From Rhizobium sp. ASV8 (GTDB lineage Bacteria; Pseudomonadota; Alphaproteobacteria; Rhizobiales; Rhizobiaceae), in the NCBI RefSeq assembly GCF_016429255.1, contig NZ_JAELUG010000037.1, positions 1-53,109 on the forward strand: DNA of 53,109 nucleotides, written 5' to 3'. Of the stretch, positions 8,747 through 16,592 are shown one piece after another (positions within the stretch are counted from its first letter, which is position 1; the number at the start of each line of letters is the position of its first letter). The notes under the pieces were generated by a model. The model was not told the origin of the DNA. It saw only the letters and a list, made by a program, of their open reading frames with translations, and did not search any database. Both the position numbers and the translations under genes were made by a program.

Positions 8747-9337
8747 ATGACCGACAATATTCTCGTTCTCTACGGCTCGTACCGCTCGGATCGCCTTGGC
8801 ATCCGCCTCGCCAATTATATCGTAGCCGGGCTCCGCGAGCGCGGAAACGATGTGGAACTGATCGATGCCAAAGAAGTCGGCCTGCCGATGCTCGATCGAA
8901 TGTATAAGGAATACCCCAAAGGCTCGGCTCCCCCGGAAATGGAGAGGCTGGCCGCCAAAATCCGGGAAGCGGATGCCTTTGTCTTCGTCACGGGCGAATA
9001 TAATTGGGGCATGCAGCCCGGTCTCAAAAACCTGACCGATCACTATCTTGAGGAGTGGTTTTGGCGACCGGCGGCCATCGCCAGTTATTCCGGTGGCCGT
9101 CTTTCCGGGGCACACGCGGCACCCGCCTGGCATGGCACTTTTTCCGAGATGGGAATGATCGTCATCTCGAGCACCCTCGCCGTCGCCAATATTTCAGCGG
9201 CATTGGATGCGGACAATAAGCCTCTCGGAAACGGAGGCGATGCGCTGGCAAGGGCTTTTCCCCGTTTTGCCGACGACCTCGCCTGGTGGACCGAAGCCGC
9301 AAAACGGCAGCGTGCCCGCAAGGCGCCCCCTTACTGA
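8747..9337 (+). CDS. NADPH-dependent FMN reductase family protein
   Basis: A 196-residue flavodoxin-fold reductase. The phosphate-binding loop for FMN is near the N-terminus (LYGSYRSDRLGIRLANYI), and the conserved FVFVTGEYNWGMQPGLKNLTD block around residues 80-100 is typical of the ArsH/azoreductase-like NAD(P)H:FMN or quinone reductase group. It probably transfers electrons from NAD(P)H to flavin, quinone or azo compounds in the cytoplasm. GGAGG lies about 12 bases upstream of the ATG. The HxlR gene follows in the same direction about 100 bases later, behind a strong palindrome. HxlR proteins often control such reductases, so a functional link is plausible but not shown. Confidence 0.85.
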   Translation: MTDNILVLYGSYRSDRLGIRLANYIVAGLRERGNDVELIDAKEVGLPMLDRMYKEYPKGSAPPEMERLAAKIREADAFVFVTGEYNWGMQPGLKNLTDHYLEEWFWRPAAIASYSGGRLSGAHAAPAWHGTFSEMGMIVISSTLAVANISAALDADNKPLGNGGDALARAFPRFADDLAWWTEAAKRQRARKAPPY

Positions 9338-9398
9338 GCATCCAGGATCGCTTTGTTACAAATGGTCTGTCGCGAGTTTACGCGACGGCGCAGACTTT

Positions 9399-9423
9399 AG
9401 TGACTTGCATAATGATAGTTACT
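9399..9423. promoter_or_regulatory. 25-bp palindrome, likely operator for the HxlR regulator
   Basis: An imperfect 25-base dyad with outer half-sites AGTGACT and AGTTACT and an inner CATAATG core. On each strand it reads AGTnACT, two bases, CATnATG, two bases, AGTnACT, with the core centred on 9411. It lies 19 bases before the likely HxlR start codon and after the FMN reductase stop. Autoregulation by the HxlR protein is the simplest reading. Confidence 0.6.
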
Positions 9424-9441
9424 CATGCTATCCGCCTTGCC

Positions 9442-9948
9442 ATGCAAAGAACCAGCTTCAGCACGTTCAAATGCCCCGCCGCTCGCGCGCTCGAAAGCGT
9501 CGGCGATTGGTGGAGCATTCTGATATTACGCGATGCCCTTCAGGGATTGAGCCGGTTCGATGAATTCCAGAAAAATCTCGGCGTCGCGCCGAACATATTG
9601 ACCCGCCGTCTCAAGCACTTGACGGATGAAGGCTTGTTTGAACGACGGCTCTATAACGAGCGGCCGCCACGTTACGAATATGTGCTGACTGAAAAGGGAC
9701 GCGATTTCTTCCCCGTGCTGATGGCACTTTTCACCTGGGGCAACAGCCATCTGCCCCCCGAAGAGGTCGCCATGCGGCTTGCCGACGCCAATACCGGCCA
9801 AGACCGCCAACCGCTACTCATCGACCGCGTCACCGGCCGAGCCTTTCAGCCGGAAGAGACGATCCTCTTGCCAGGCCCGGCAGCGGACGACGCGGTTCAC
9901 GAGCGCATCGAGCAGATGAAAGCATGGTTTCTAGGCTTCGACGCCTGA
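9442..9948 (+). CDS. HxlR family winged-helix transcriptional regulator
   Basis: A 168-residue DNA-binding protein of the HxlR/DUF24 (MarR-like) family. The block CPAARALESVGDWWSILILR, followed by LGVAPNILTRRLKHL and YVLTEKGRDFFPVL, is the family's winged helix-turn-helix. Cys11, just before the first helix, sits where quinone and electrophile sensors of this family (YodB, HypR) carry their redox cysteine. The frame is open back to 9286 inside the previous gene. ATG 9442 matches the usual family N-terminus; an ATG at 9412 falls inside the palindrome. No good ribosome site is seen. The FabF-like gene follows after 17 bases, so the two form an operon. Confidence 0.85.
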   Translation: MQRTSFSTFKCPAARALESVGDWWSILILRDALQGLSRFDEFQKNLGVAPNILTRRLKHLTDEGLFERRLYNERPPRYEYVLTEKGRDFFPVLMALFTWGNSHLPPEEVAMRLADANTGQDRQPLLIDRVTGRAFQPEETILLPGPAADDAVHERIEQMKAWFLGFDA

Positions 9949-9965
9949 CCTCACAGGAGAAAGAC

Positions 9966-11231
9966 ATGGATCGTATCGTCGTTACCGGCATGGGACTGGT
10001 TTCGCCCTTGGGCGTGGGGGTCGATGCAAGCTGGAAACGGCTCATCGAAGGACGCTCCGGCCTCAGGCTCCTGCCCGAGGAAACGGTCGGCGACCTCGCG
10101 GCCAAGGTGGGCGGCGTTGTCCCCGACATCTCCGAGGATGCGGAGGCCGGCTTCGACGTCGATCGCTACGTCCCGGTCAAAGATCAGAAGAAGATGGATC
10201 GTTTTATCCTCTTCACCATGGCCGCCGCACAGGAAGCGATCCTTCAGGCCGGCTGGCATCCGACGGAGACCACCGATCTGGAACGCACAGCCACTATCAT
10301 CGCATCGGGCGTCGGCGGTTTTCCCGCTATCGCCGATGCAGTACGCACGGCTGAAACGCGCGGCGTAAAACGCCTGTCGCCCTTCACCATTCCCTCTTTC
10401 CTCGTCAATCTCGCGGCCGGTCAGGTGAGCATCCGCTACGGCTTCAAGGGTCCCCTCGGTGCGCCGGTGACGGCCTGCGCTGCAAGCGTACAGGCTATCG
10501 GTGATGCCGCGCGGCTTATCCGCGCCGGCGAAGCCGATATCGCCATTTGCGGCGGTGCGGAAGCCTGCATCGACAAGGTGAGCCTCGGCGGCTTTGCCGC
10601 AGCGCGCGCGCTTTCGACCGGTTTCAGCAATCGGCCGGAGGAAGCCTCCCGTCCCTTCGATAACGCGCGCGACGGCTTCGTTATGGGAGAAGGCGCCGGC
10701 ATGCTCGTCATCGAGACGCTGGAACATGCACTCGCACGTGGCGCCACGCCGCTTGCCGAACTTGTGGGTTATGGAACGGCGGCAGATGCCTACCATATGA
10801 CCGCCGGGCCGGAAGACGGCGACGGCGCTCGTCGAGCAATGCTCGCGGCCCTGTCTCAGGCACGGATATCGCCGTCCGAGGTCAAGCATCTGAATGCACA
10901 CGCCACGTCGACGCCAGTTGGCGATCACGGAGAGATGGAAGCCATAAAGGCGGTCTTCGGCCGCGAGGGCGCGATCGCCGTCAGCGGCACGAAGGCCGCA
11001 ACCGGCCACCTCCTCGGAGCAGCCGGCGGCATGGAGGCAATATTCACCATCATGGCGCTGCGCGACCAGATTGCCCCTCCGACGCGCAACCTGCAGGCTC
11101 CGGATGCGGCAGCCGAGGGTATCGATATCGTCGGCGCGACAGCCCGGCCCATGGTCATGGAGTATGCGATATCCAACGGCTTCGGTTTCGGTGGCGTCAA
11201 TGCCAGCGCCCTCTTCCGCCGCTGGCAGTAA
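9966..11231 (+). CDS. Beta-ketoacyl-ACP synthase II (FabF-like)
   Basis: A 421-residue thiolase-fold condensing enzyme. It has the KAS II triad: the nucleophile cysteine in TACAASVQAIGDA, the first histidine in NAHATSTPVGD and the second in KAATGHLLGAAGG, plus the C-terminal SNGFGFGGVNAS block. Such enzymes extend acyl-ACP with malonyl-ACP. The ATG has AGGAGAAA just upstream (an in-frame start at 9924 would overlap hxlR). It stands apart from the acpP-fabF cluster where the housekeeping enzyme normally resides, so it may be a second, specialised copy. Its operon with an HxlR regulator suggests control by stress or redox signals. I did not assign the symbol fabF because it may be a paralogue. 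Confidence 0.88.
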   Translation: MDRIVVTGMGLVSPLGVGVDASWKRLIEGRSGLRLLPEETVGDLAAKVGGVVPDISEDAEAGFDVDRYVPVKDQKKMDRFILFTMAAAQEAILQAGWHPTETTDLERTATIIASGVGGFPAIADAVRTAETRGVKRLSPFTIPSFLVNLAAGQVSIRYGFKGPLGAPVTACAASVQAIGDAARLIRAGEADIAICGGAEACIDKVSLGGFAAARALSTGFSNRPEEASRPFDNARDGFVMGEGAGMLVIETLEHALARGATPLAELVGYGTAADAYHMTAGPEDGDGARRAMLAALSQARISPSEVKHLNAHATSTPVGDHGEMEAIKAVFGREGAIAVSGTKAATGHLLGAAGGMEAIFTIMALRDQIAPPTRNLQAPDAAAEGIDIVGATARPMVMEYAISNGFGFGGVNASALFRRWQ

Positions 11232-11290
11232 TCGCTTTCTTAGGGACGGGAAGCACGCTACTCTGATTTCCAAACAGCTGGAGATCGTCG

Positions 11291-11710
11291 ATGCGTGCAT
11301 TTCCCGTCGCCGCCATGCTTTGCTTTATCTTCGCCTCGACGGCGCAAGCCGAAGACCCCGTGCAGACGGCTCAAGCCCTGATTCAGGCGCAGATTGGCGC
11401 TTTTCTGCACAATGATGCCGCGACCGCCTATTCCTTCGCGGCGCCTGGCATCAAGGCGCTCTTTCCAGACAAGGACAGCTTCTTTGCGATGGTGAAGAAG
11501 ACATATCAGCCAGTCTACCATCCCGGCAATTATGCTTTCGGCAAAAGCCGCGCGATCGACAATGGCGCGGTCGTCTATCAGGAGCTGATGATTACGGGCA
11601 CAGACGGGAAAGATTGGACGGCAATCTACCAGATAACCCGTCAACCCGATGGCGGTTACAAGATCAACGGCGTGCAGATCCTCCGTAACACGACGAGCGA
11701 AGGTATCTAG
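11291..11710 (+). CDS. DUF4864 domain exported protein
   Basis: A 139-residue protein with a clear signal peptide (residues 1-20, ending STAQA) and a mature part matching DUF4864: IQAQIGAFLHNDAATAYSFA, then FPDKDSFFAMVKKTYQPVY and the end KINGVQIL. The fold resembles NTF2-like proteins. It is expected in the periplasm; its function is unknown. CTGGAG lies 7 bases before the ATG. It follows the FabF-like gene by about 60 bases on the same strand, so it may share that transcript. A RIME element begins at its stop codon. Confidence 0.75.
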   Translation: MRAFPVAAMLCFIFASTAQAEDPVQTAQALIQAQIGAFLHNDAATAYSFAAPGIKALFPDKDSFFAMVKKTYQPVYHPGNYAFGKSRAIDNGAVVYQELMITGTDGKDWTAIYQITRQPDGGYKINGVQILRNTTSEGI

Positions 11711-11815
11711 AGCATGTCGCGCAAAAGTGTGCAGCGGTTTTGCGACTACGACATGCGGGAAATCAAAGAGCTAAAGCGCGTGAAGCGAACCTGAAAGATC
11801 GCGACGCGCTTTAGG
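11709..11815. repeat. RIME-type intergenic mosaic element (two palindromes)
   Basis: About 106 bases starting at the DUF4864 stop codon and made of two large palindromes. The first pairs GCATGTCG with CGACATGC around an inner CGCAAAA/TTTTGCG pair. The second pairs CTAAAGCGCGT (11771-11781) with ACGCGCTTTAG (11804-11814). This size and architecture match the Rhizobium-specific intergenic mosaic elements known from Rhizobium and Sinorhizobium. It encodes no protein and may act as a transcript-end structure. Confidence 0.8.
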
Positions 11816-11834
11816 CTGCCGTCACATATGAAAA

Positions 11835-11868
11835 ACGGCGCGTTCGTTATGAAAAACGAACGCGCCGT
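11835..11868 (-). terminator. Rho-independent terminator of the SleB-like gene
   Basis: A perfect 14-base stem (11835-11848 with 11855-11868) around a 6-base loop, read on the minus strand just after the SleB-like gene and followed there by a run of T. Plus-strand transcripts from the DUF4864 side would form the same hairpin. Confidence 0.85.
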
Positions 11869-11890
11869 TGAAGGGCTTTATGCGACTTTT

Positions 11891-12793
11891 CTAGCCGCGA
11901 ATTCTTGGAGACGTTGTTGAAAAATTGGTGTCCTGGAATTCCGGGCGCGGCTGCGGAACGACGACCGTCGAGGCCGGCATCGGCGTTGGAGCCGGAGCCA
12001 CGAAAGCATTCGCGTCCGTAATCGGACCGGAAATCGCCATCGAGGTGGGTGCCGGCATCGGAACAGGAACAGCTGCCGGAATTGCTACCGCCGCAGGTGC
12101 TGCCGATATGCTGACCGTCGGGTTCGAAACCGGTGTAAACGCCGCAACGGCCATAGCCTGCGGCTGCGGTTGAGTTTCCGGCAAGACGAACGGCGATTGC
12201 GATCCGCCTTGGTTGGATACGTAATTCATCGCGACTTCATAGGCGGGCAACGGCGGTGGCGTCTGCAATTCGCCATCACGACCGCGCTTCTCATAGAAGG
12301 CGTTTCCGCCGGCTACCGCGACATAATGCATGTTGTCGTAGGGGAAGCGCAGACCCTGGGTGTGAAAGAACATCGCGTCCTTCACCTGCGGGTGGCGTTC
12401 ACCGCGCAGGAGCTTCGAAGCAGCTACATCCAGATCTTGCTTTGCCTGATCCTTGACCTCTCTGGTCATCACACCCGGCGCGAACTGCTTTTCCTGGCCG
12501 ACGACGCCACAGATCGTCGGAGGATAAGCCCCGGACGTCAATCGGTTCATCACAACCGTTCCGACGGCCATATAGCCGCCCGGATCAGAGCGAAGTGACT
12601 CGAAATACATCGCACGTTCAAGGCAGTCCTTGTCCTTGGCGGTGTAATTGTACGTCACCTTCGCGCCAGGGATAGCCTTCGTCGTATTGCGAGGGGTGGG
12701 TGTCGTCTTCTGGGTCGTCGTGCAGCTTGTAGCCGCTAAACCGACAACCAATAGCCCCGAAAGACATGCCCCGAATTTTCGTTGCGCCCTCAA
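11891..12793 (-). CDS. SleB-like cell-wall hydrolase, probable lipoprotein with a TTG start
   Basis: About 300 residues. A lipoprotein-like signal ends GLAATSC, followed by a Thr/Pro-rich linker. The hydrolase_2 (SleB/CwlJ) domain has LERAMYFES carrying the likely catalytic glutamate, VGTVVMNRLTSG, CGVVGQEKQF and HYVAVAGGNAFYEKR. These enzymes cleave peptidoglycan glycan strands. The last roughly 90 residues are a low-complexity Pro/Ala/Val tail, perhaps a periplasmic spacer. The start is chosen as TTG 12793 because AGGAGG (12803-12808) lies 9 bases upstream; no suitable ATG exists, and a frame back to 12883 would bury the signal peptide. An alternative TTG at 12799 is too close to the ribosome site. 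Confidence 0.82.
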   Translation of the reverse strand: MRAQRKFGACLSGLLVVGLAATSCTTTQKTTPTPRNTTKAIPGAKVTYNYTAKDKDCLERAMYFESLRSDPGGYMAVGTVVMNRLTSGAYPPTICGVVGQEKQFAPGVMTREVKDQAKQDLDVAASKLLRGERHPQVKDAMFFHTQGLRFPYDNMHYVAVAGGNAFYEKRGRDGELQTPPPLPAYEVAMNYVSNQGGSQSPFVLPETQPQPQAMAVAAFTPVSNPTVSISAAPAAVAIPAAVPVPMPAPTSMAISGPITDANAFVAPAPTPMPASTVVVPQPRPEFQDTNFSTTSPRIRG

Positions 12794-12802
12794 CGGCAAG
12801 TG

Positions 12803-12808
12803 CCTCCT
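12803..12808 (-). promoter_or_regulatory. Strong ribosome binding site deciding a TTG start
   Basis: The minus strand reads AGGAGG, a perfect Shine-Dalgarno core, 9 bases before TTG 12793. It fixes the start of the SleB-like lipoprotein where no ATG would give a proper signal peptide. Confidence 0.75.
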
Positions 12809-13047
12809 ATTTTCGGTAGTACAGCCCTTATCGATTAAGAGAATGCGTTTTAGCCGGATTTTTTCAAAATTCCAAGCGGTCACGCAATCAAATCAGCCAA
12901 TGACATTTTTCAAAGGCGGATGGACCGTTTATTCCGATTCGCTATTTTTCCCAATGCTTTATTGTTGCAAAGTTCATTTCGGGGCATGCCTGGAGACAAA
13001 TAAAACCTGGGGAACAAGCCTGTCCCAAGCAGCCCGAATGATGTTCT

Positions 13048-13473
13048 TTAGGAATAGCAATCAATCGATAATAAAAGATTTACCACATATGCAAGCTCCA
13101 TGCGCCAACCCACCTCGACGAGGATTCGCCCAGGCGCGAAGCAATAAAACGACCAACTGCCGCGTATCTCAGCGGGCGGCTTCCAGATTTCGCAGCCTGC
13201 CGATCTCGCCCGTTCGAACAAAATATCGACCGCCTCACGAGAGGGCTGCATGAAGCCGATATGATAGCTGTTGCGGCCAACCGACACGCTGTCGGCGCCA
13301 CCGAATTTCGCCACCGCTCGACTGATGACCAGCTCAAGCCCAGCATCATCTCGCAGAATAGCAAGGCCATTTGCGCCGCGCGTTTGGACCTCGGTGAGGC
13401 CGAAAACCGAAACAAAAAAATCCCGAGTCGCAGCAACGTCGGGAACGTGAAGATCTAAATGATTCAATCGCAT
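13048..13473 (-). CDS. VOC (glyoxalase/bleomycin resistance) superfamily protein
   Basis: A 141-residue protein with the vicinal-oxygen-chelate pattern. It opens MRLNHLDLHVPDVAATRDFF with the first metal-type histidine, has NSYHIGFMQPSREAVD in the middle with a second, and ends PGRILVEVGWRM with a glutamate. These are paired beta-alpha-beta-beta-beta modules that bind a divalent metal. It may be a dioxygenase, glyoxalase-like or antibiotic-binding protein; the substrate cannot be read. The frame is open to 13578, but ATG 13473 has TGGAG 6 bases upstream and matches the family N-terminus. It stands alone between the SleB-like gene and tgt. Confidence 0.8.
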   Translation of the reverse strand: MRLNHLDLHVPDVAATRDFFVSVFGLTEVQTRGANGLAILRDDAGLELVISRAVAKFGGADSVSVGRNSYHIGFMQPSREAVDILFERARSAGCEIWKPPAEIRGSWSFYCFAPGRILVEVGWRMELAYVVNLLLSIDCYS

Positions 13474-13717
13474 CACAGCTCCAGGAGGTTTCCCCGCGGA
13501 GGCATGTCGGTCGAAACGGACTACGCCAACGCAGAGCACTCGACCACTATGGCCAAGTTCCGCGTCGCGGGCTCTCACGCCAATGGCGAGGAGCAGAGCT
13601 TCCGGATGGAAGGGGTCGGGCCTACCGAGACCGACCCTGCCTTTTTCGACAGGCTTTGATTAGCGCGAAATCGCGATGGGAGCAAGATTGCCCAACGACG
13701 CCTTCAGCCTCGCCGGA

Positions 13718-14848
13718 TCATACAGGCTCGAGATCGCCCCTCGCCCAATTTTCCTGAGTCTCGGCCATGAAATCGGCAAAGCGGCCTTCGGCGATCGCCT
13801 GACGGATGCCCTGCATCAGTTCCTGATAGTAGGCGAGATTATGCCAGGAGAGCAGCATGCCGCCGAGCGCCTCGTTGGCGCGGACAAGATGATGCAGATA
13901 GGCGCGGGAGTAATCACGCGAAGCCGGGCAGCTGGACTGGTCGTCCAAGGGACGCATATCTTCGGCGTGGCGGGCGTTGCGGATATTGACCTTGCCGCGC
14001 CGTGTGAAGGCCAATCCGTGACGGCCCGAACGCGTAGGCATAACGCAGTCGAACATGTCGATGCCTCGGGCGACGGACTTCAGCATATCGTCCGGCGTGC
14101 CGACACCCATCAAGTAACGCGGCTTTTCCGTCGGCAATTCCGGAAGCGTGATATCGAGCATGCGCAGCATGACTTCCTGCGGTTCGCCAACGGCGAGGCC
14201 GCCGACTGCATAGCCTTTCAGGTCCATGCCGCTCAATGCCTGCGCGGAGCGAACGCGCAGCTCAGGAACGTCGCCGCCCTGCACGATGCCAAACATCGCC
14301 TTGCCCGGCTGGTTGCCGAAGGCAACCTTGCAGCGTTCAGCCCAGCGCAGCGACATTTCCATGGCGCGCTCGATTTCCTTAGGCGTCGCCGGCAAGGCGA
14401 CGCATTCGTCGAGCTGCATCTGGATATCGGAATCGAGCAAGCCCTGGATCTCGATGGATCGTTCCGGCGACATGTGATGCAGACTGCCGTCCACATGCGA
14501 CTTGAAGGTAACGCCCTTTTCGTCCAGCTTGCGCAGTCCGGAGAGCGACATCACCTGGAAGCCACCTGAATCAGTCAGGATCGGATGCGGCCAGCGGATC
14601 AGTTCGTGCAGTCCGCCGAGACGGGCAACACGTTCAGCGCCCGGGCGCAGCATCAGGTGATAGGTATTGCCAAGAATGATGTCGGCACCGCTCTCGCGCA
14701 CCTGATCCAAATACATCGCCTTGACCGTGCCGACGGTGCCTACGGGCATGAAGGCCGGCGTGCGGATCGCGCCGCGCGGCATGGAGACTTCGCCGAGACG
14801 CGCACCGCCATCGGTCTTCTTCAATTGAAACTGGAAGCTTTCGCTCAT
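13718..14848 (-). CDS. tgt: Queuine tRNA-ribosyltransferase (tRNA-guanine transglycosylase)
   Basis: A 376-residue Tgt, which exchanges guanine 34 in GUN-anticodon tRNAs for preQ1 on the way to queuosine. It has [11 protein letters not shown] with the general-base aspartate, GGLAVGEP, and [17 protein letters not shown] with the nucleophilic aspartate. The zinc region is unusual. The family pattern CxCxxC is here SSCPAS (13919-13936), so the first and third cysteines are serines; the later histidine (SWHN) is kept. The reading was checked base by base and no frameshift is present. It starts 6 bases after the queA stop, forming a queA-tgt unit. Confidence 0.95.
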   Translation of the reverse strand: MSESFQFQLKKTDGGARLGEVSMPRGAIRTPAFMPVGTVGTVKAMYLDQVRESGADIILGNTYHLMLRPGAERVARLGGLHELIRWPHPILTDSGGFQVMSLSGLRKLDEKGVTFKSHVDGSLHHMSPERSIEIQGLLDSDIQMQLDECVALPATPKEIERAMEMSLRWAERCKVAFGNQPGKAMFGIVQGGDVPELRVRSAQALSGMDLKGYAVGGLAVGEPQEVMLRMLDITLPELPTEKPRYLMGVGTPDDMLKSVARGIDMFDCVMPTRSGRHGLAFTRRGKVNIRNARHAEDMRPLDDQSSCPASRDYSRAYLHHLVRANEALGGMLLSWHNLAYYQELMQGIRQAIAEGRFADFMAETQENWARGDLEPV

Positions 14849-14854
14849 CTCGTC

Positions 14855-15940
14855 CTAGTCTTTCCGGTGGAGCAGGCTGCCATCGCCATAGGAATAGAAG
14901 CGATAGCCCGTCTCGATAGCATGGGTATAGGCCGCGCGCATCGTATCGAGGCCGGCAAAGGCCGATACGAGCATGAACAGGGTCGAGCGCGGCAGGTGGA
15001 AATTGGTCATCAACATGTCGACGGCCTTGAAACGGTAGCCGGGCGTAATGAAAATGCCCGTAGCACCCTGCCAAGGCTGGATGGTGCCATCGTCAGCGGC
15101 GGCACTTTCGATCAATCTCAGCGACGTTGTCCCGACGCAGACAATGCGCCCGCCCCTCGCCTTGACAGCATTCAGGCTGGCCGCAGTCGCGGCATCGACA
15201 TAGCCGATCTCGAAATGCATCTTGTGATCGTCGGTATCATCAGCTTTGACGGGCAGAAAGGTGCCGGCGCCGACATGCAGCGTCACGAAATGCCGCTCGA
15301 CACCCATGGCATCAAGCGTTGCAAACAGCGATGGCGTGAAATGCAGACCGGCGGTGGGGGCTGCAACCGCGCCCTCTTCACGCGCATAGATCGTCTGATA
15401 ATCGGCGCGGTCGCGCTCGTCCTCCGGGCGCTTGGCGGCAATATAGGGCGGAAGGGGGATATGGCCGACTGCAGCGATCGCCTCATCCAGCGACGGGCCT
15501 GAAAGGTCGAACTGCAGCGTGATCTCGCCGCCCTCGCCCTTTTCCTCTACCGTCGCGTCGAGAGTTCCGAGCACACAGACGTTCTCGCCATGGCCAAACT
15601 GGATGCGATCACCGATCTTGATACGCTTGCCCGGCTTGGCGAAAGCCTTCCAGCGATCGGGTGCAACCCGCATATGCAAAGTCGCCGAGACCTGCTGGCC
15701 CGGCGCTCCTTCACGGTGACGAATACCTTCCAGCTGCGCCGGTATCACCTTGGTATCGTTGAAGACCAAGGCATCGCCAGGACGCAGGAAGGAAGGAAGA
15801 TCACGCACCTGATGGTCGCTCAGCGTGTTGGCGCCATTGTTCGGATCGACAACGAGCAGGCGCGCGCTGTCGCGCGGCTCGGCAGGCCTGAGCGCTATCA
15901 GCTCGTCCGGCAGGTCGAAATCGAAAAGATCAACACGCAT
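14855..15940 (-). CDS. queA: S-adenosylmethionine:tRNA ribosyltransferase-isomerase
   Basis: A 361-residue QueA, which moves the ribosyl part of S-adenosylmethionine to preQ1 in tRNA to form epoxyqueuosine. Typical blocks are the N-terminus [64 protein letters not shown] and the end [18 protein letters not shown]. Length is normal. It begins from an ATG at 15940, just downstream of a hairpin that follows ppiB, and runs directly into tgt with a 6-base gap. The two genes catalyse consecutive steps. Confidence 0.95.
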   Translation of the reverse strand: MRVDLFDFDLPDELIALRPAEPRDSARLLVVDPNNGANTLSDHQVRDLPSFLRPGDALVFNDTKVIPAQLEGIRHREGAPGQQVSATLHMRVAPDRWKAFAKPGKRIKIGDRIQFGHGENVCVLGTLDATVEEKGEGGEITLQFDLSGPSLDEAIAAVGHIPLPPYIAAKRPEDERDRADYQTIYAREEGAVAAPTAGLHFTPSLFATLDAMGVERHFVTLHVGAGTFLPVKADDTDDHKMHFEIGYVDAATAASLNAVKARGGRIVCVGTTSLRLIESAAADDGTIQPWQGATGIFITPGYRFKAVDMLMTNFHLPRSTLFMLVSAFAGLDTMRAAYTHAIETGYRFYSYGDGSLLHRKD

Positions 15941-15961
15941 CTAGTTCATCCAGGCAAAGCG

Positions 15962-16000
15962 AAACCCGCCCCTCACGCCTGAGGCGCAAGAGGCGGGTTT
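15962..16000 (-). terminator. Hairpin between ppiB and queA
   Basis: A 9-base stem AAACCCGCC / GGCGGGTTT (15962-15970 with 15992-16000) enclosing a smaller inner GCCT/AGGC hairpin. It follows the ppiB stop on the minus strand. The following T-run is short, so it may attenuate rather than end transcription into queA-tgt. Confidence 0.55.
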
Positions 16001-16015
16001 CAGGAATAATCACGA

Positions 16016-16516
16016 TCAGACGTCGGCGGCAACCCGCGCGGATACGATCGAATCCGGATCCTTCACCGGCTCGCCGCGCTTGATCTTGTCGACATTCTCC
16101 ATGCCGGAGATGACCTGGCCCCAAACGGAGTACTGCTTGTTTAGCCAGGGAGCATCGGTAAAGCAGATGAAGAACTGCGAGTTGGCCGAGTTCGGGTTCT
16201 GCGAACGGGCCATGGAGCAGGTACCGCGGGTGTGCGAGGTGGCGGAGAATTCAGCCTTCAGGTCCGGCTTGGACGAGCCGCCCGTACCGGCGCGAGCCGT
16301 ATTGCCGCCGACCTTGCCATGCTCGACATCGCCGGTCTGAGCCATGAAGCCATCGATGACGCGATGGAAAACAACGTTGTCATAGGCCTTTTCGCGCGCA
16401 AGTTCCTTGATGCGGGCGACATGCTCAGGCGCGACCTGCGGCAGAAGCTGAATGACAACCTGGCCCTTGGTGGTTTCCAGGATGAGGGTGTTTTCTGGAT
16501 CCTTGATCTCAGCCAT
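16016..16516 (-). CDS. ppiB: Cyclophilin-type peptidyl-prolyl isomerase, cytoplasmic
   Basis: A 166-residue cyclophilin, which speeds cis-trans isomerisation of X-Pro bonds. Conserved blocks are VVFHRVIDGFMAQTGD with the catalytic arginine, SMARSQNPNSANSQFFICF, and a C-terminal W in YSVWGQVISGM. There is no signal peptide, so it acts in the cytoplasm. GAGGAAACGAAC precedes the ATG at 16516; an upstream frame to 16582 has no support. It is a close paralogue of the exported cyclophilin gene immediately upstream, so the pair looks like a tandem duplication with divided compartments. Confidence 0.93.
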   Translation of the reverse strand: MAEIKDPENTLILETTKGQVVIQLLPQVAPEHVARIKELAREKAYDNVVFHRVIDGFMAQTGDVEHGKVGGNTARAGTGGSSKPDLKAEFSATSHTRGTCSMARSQNPNSANSQFFICFTDAPWLNKQYSVWGQVISGMENVDKIKRGEPVKDPDSIVSARVAADV

Positions 16517-16592
16517 GTTCGTTTCCTCTTCTCTCTTCTTGATTGCAGATGATCCCGAAGGCCATTGTGCTTTCGGGGTCAAGTCCGTGAAG

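Noticed and set aside
13504..13659. Plus-strand frame of about 51 residues between the VOC gene and tgt
   Set aside because: GGAGG is almost touching the ATG, no family is recognised, and there is no transcript-end signal. I could not support it as a gene.
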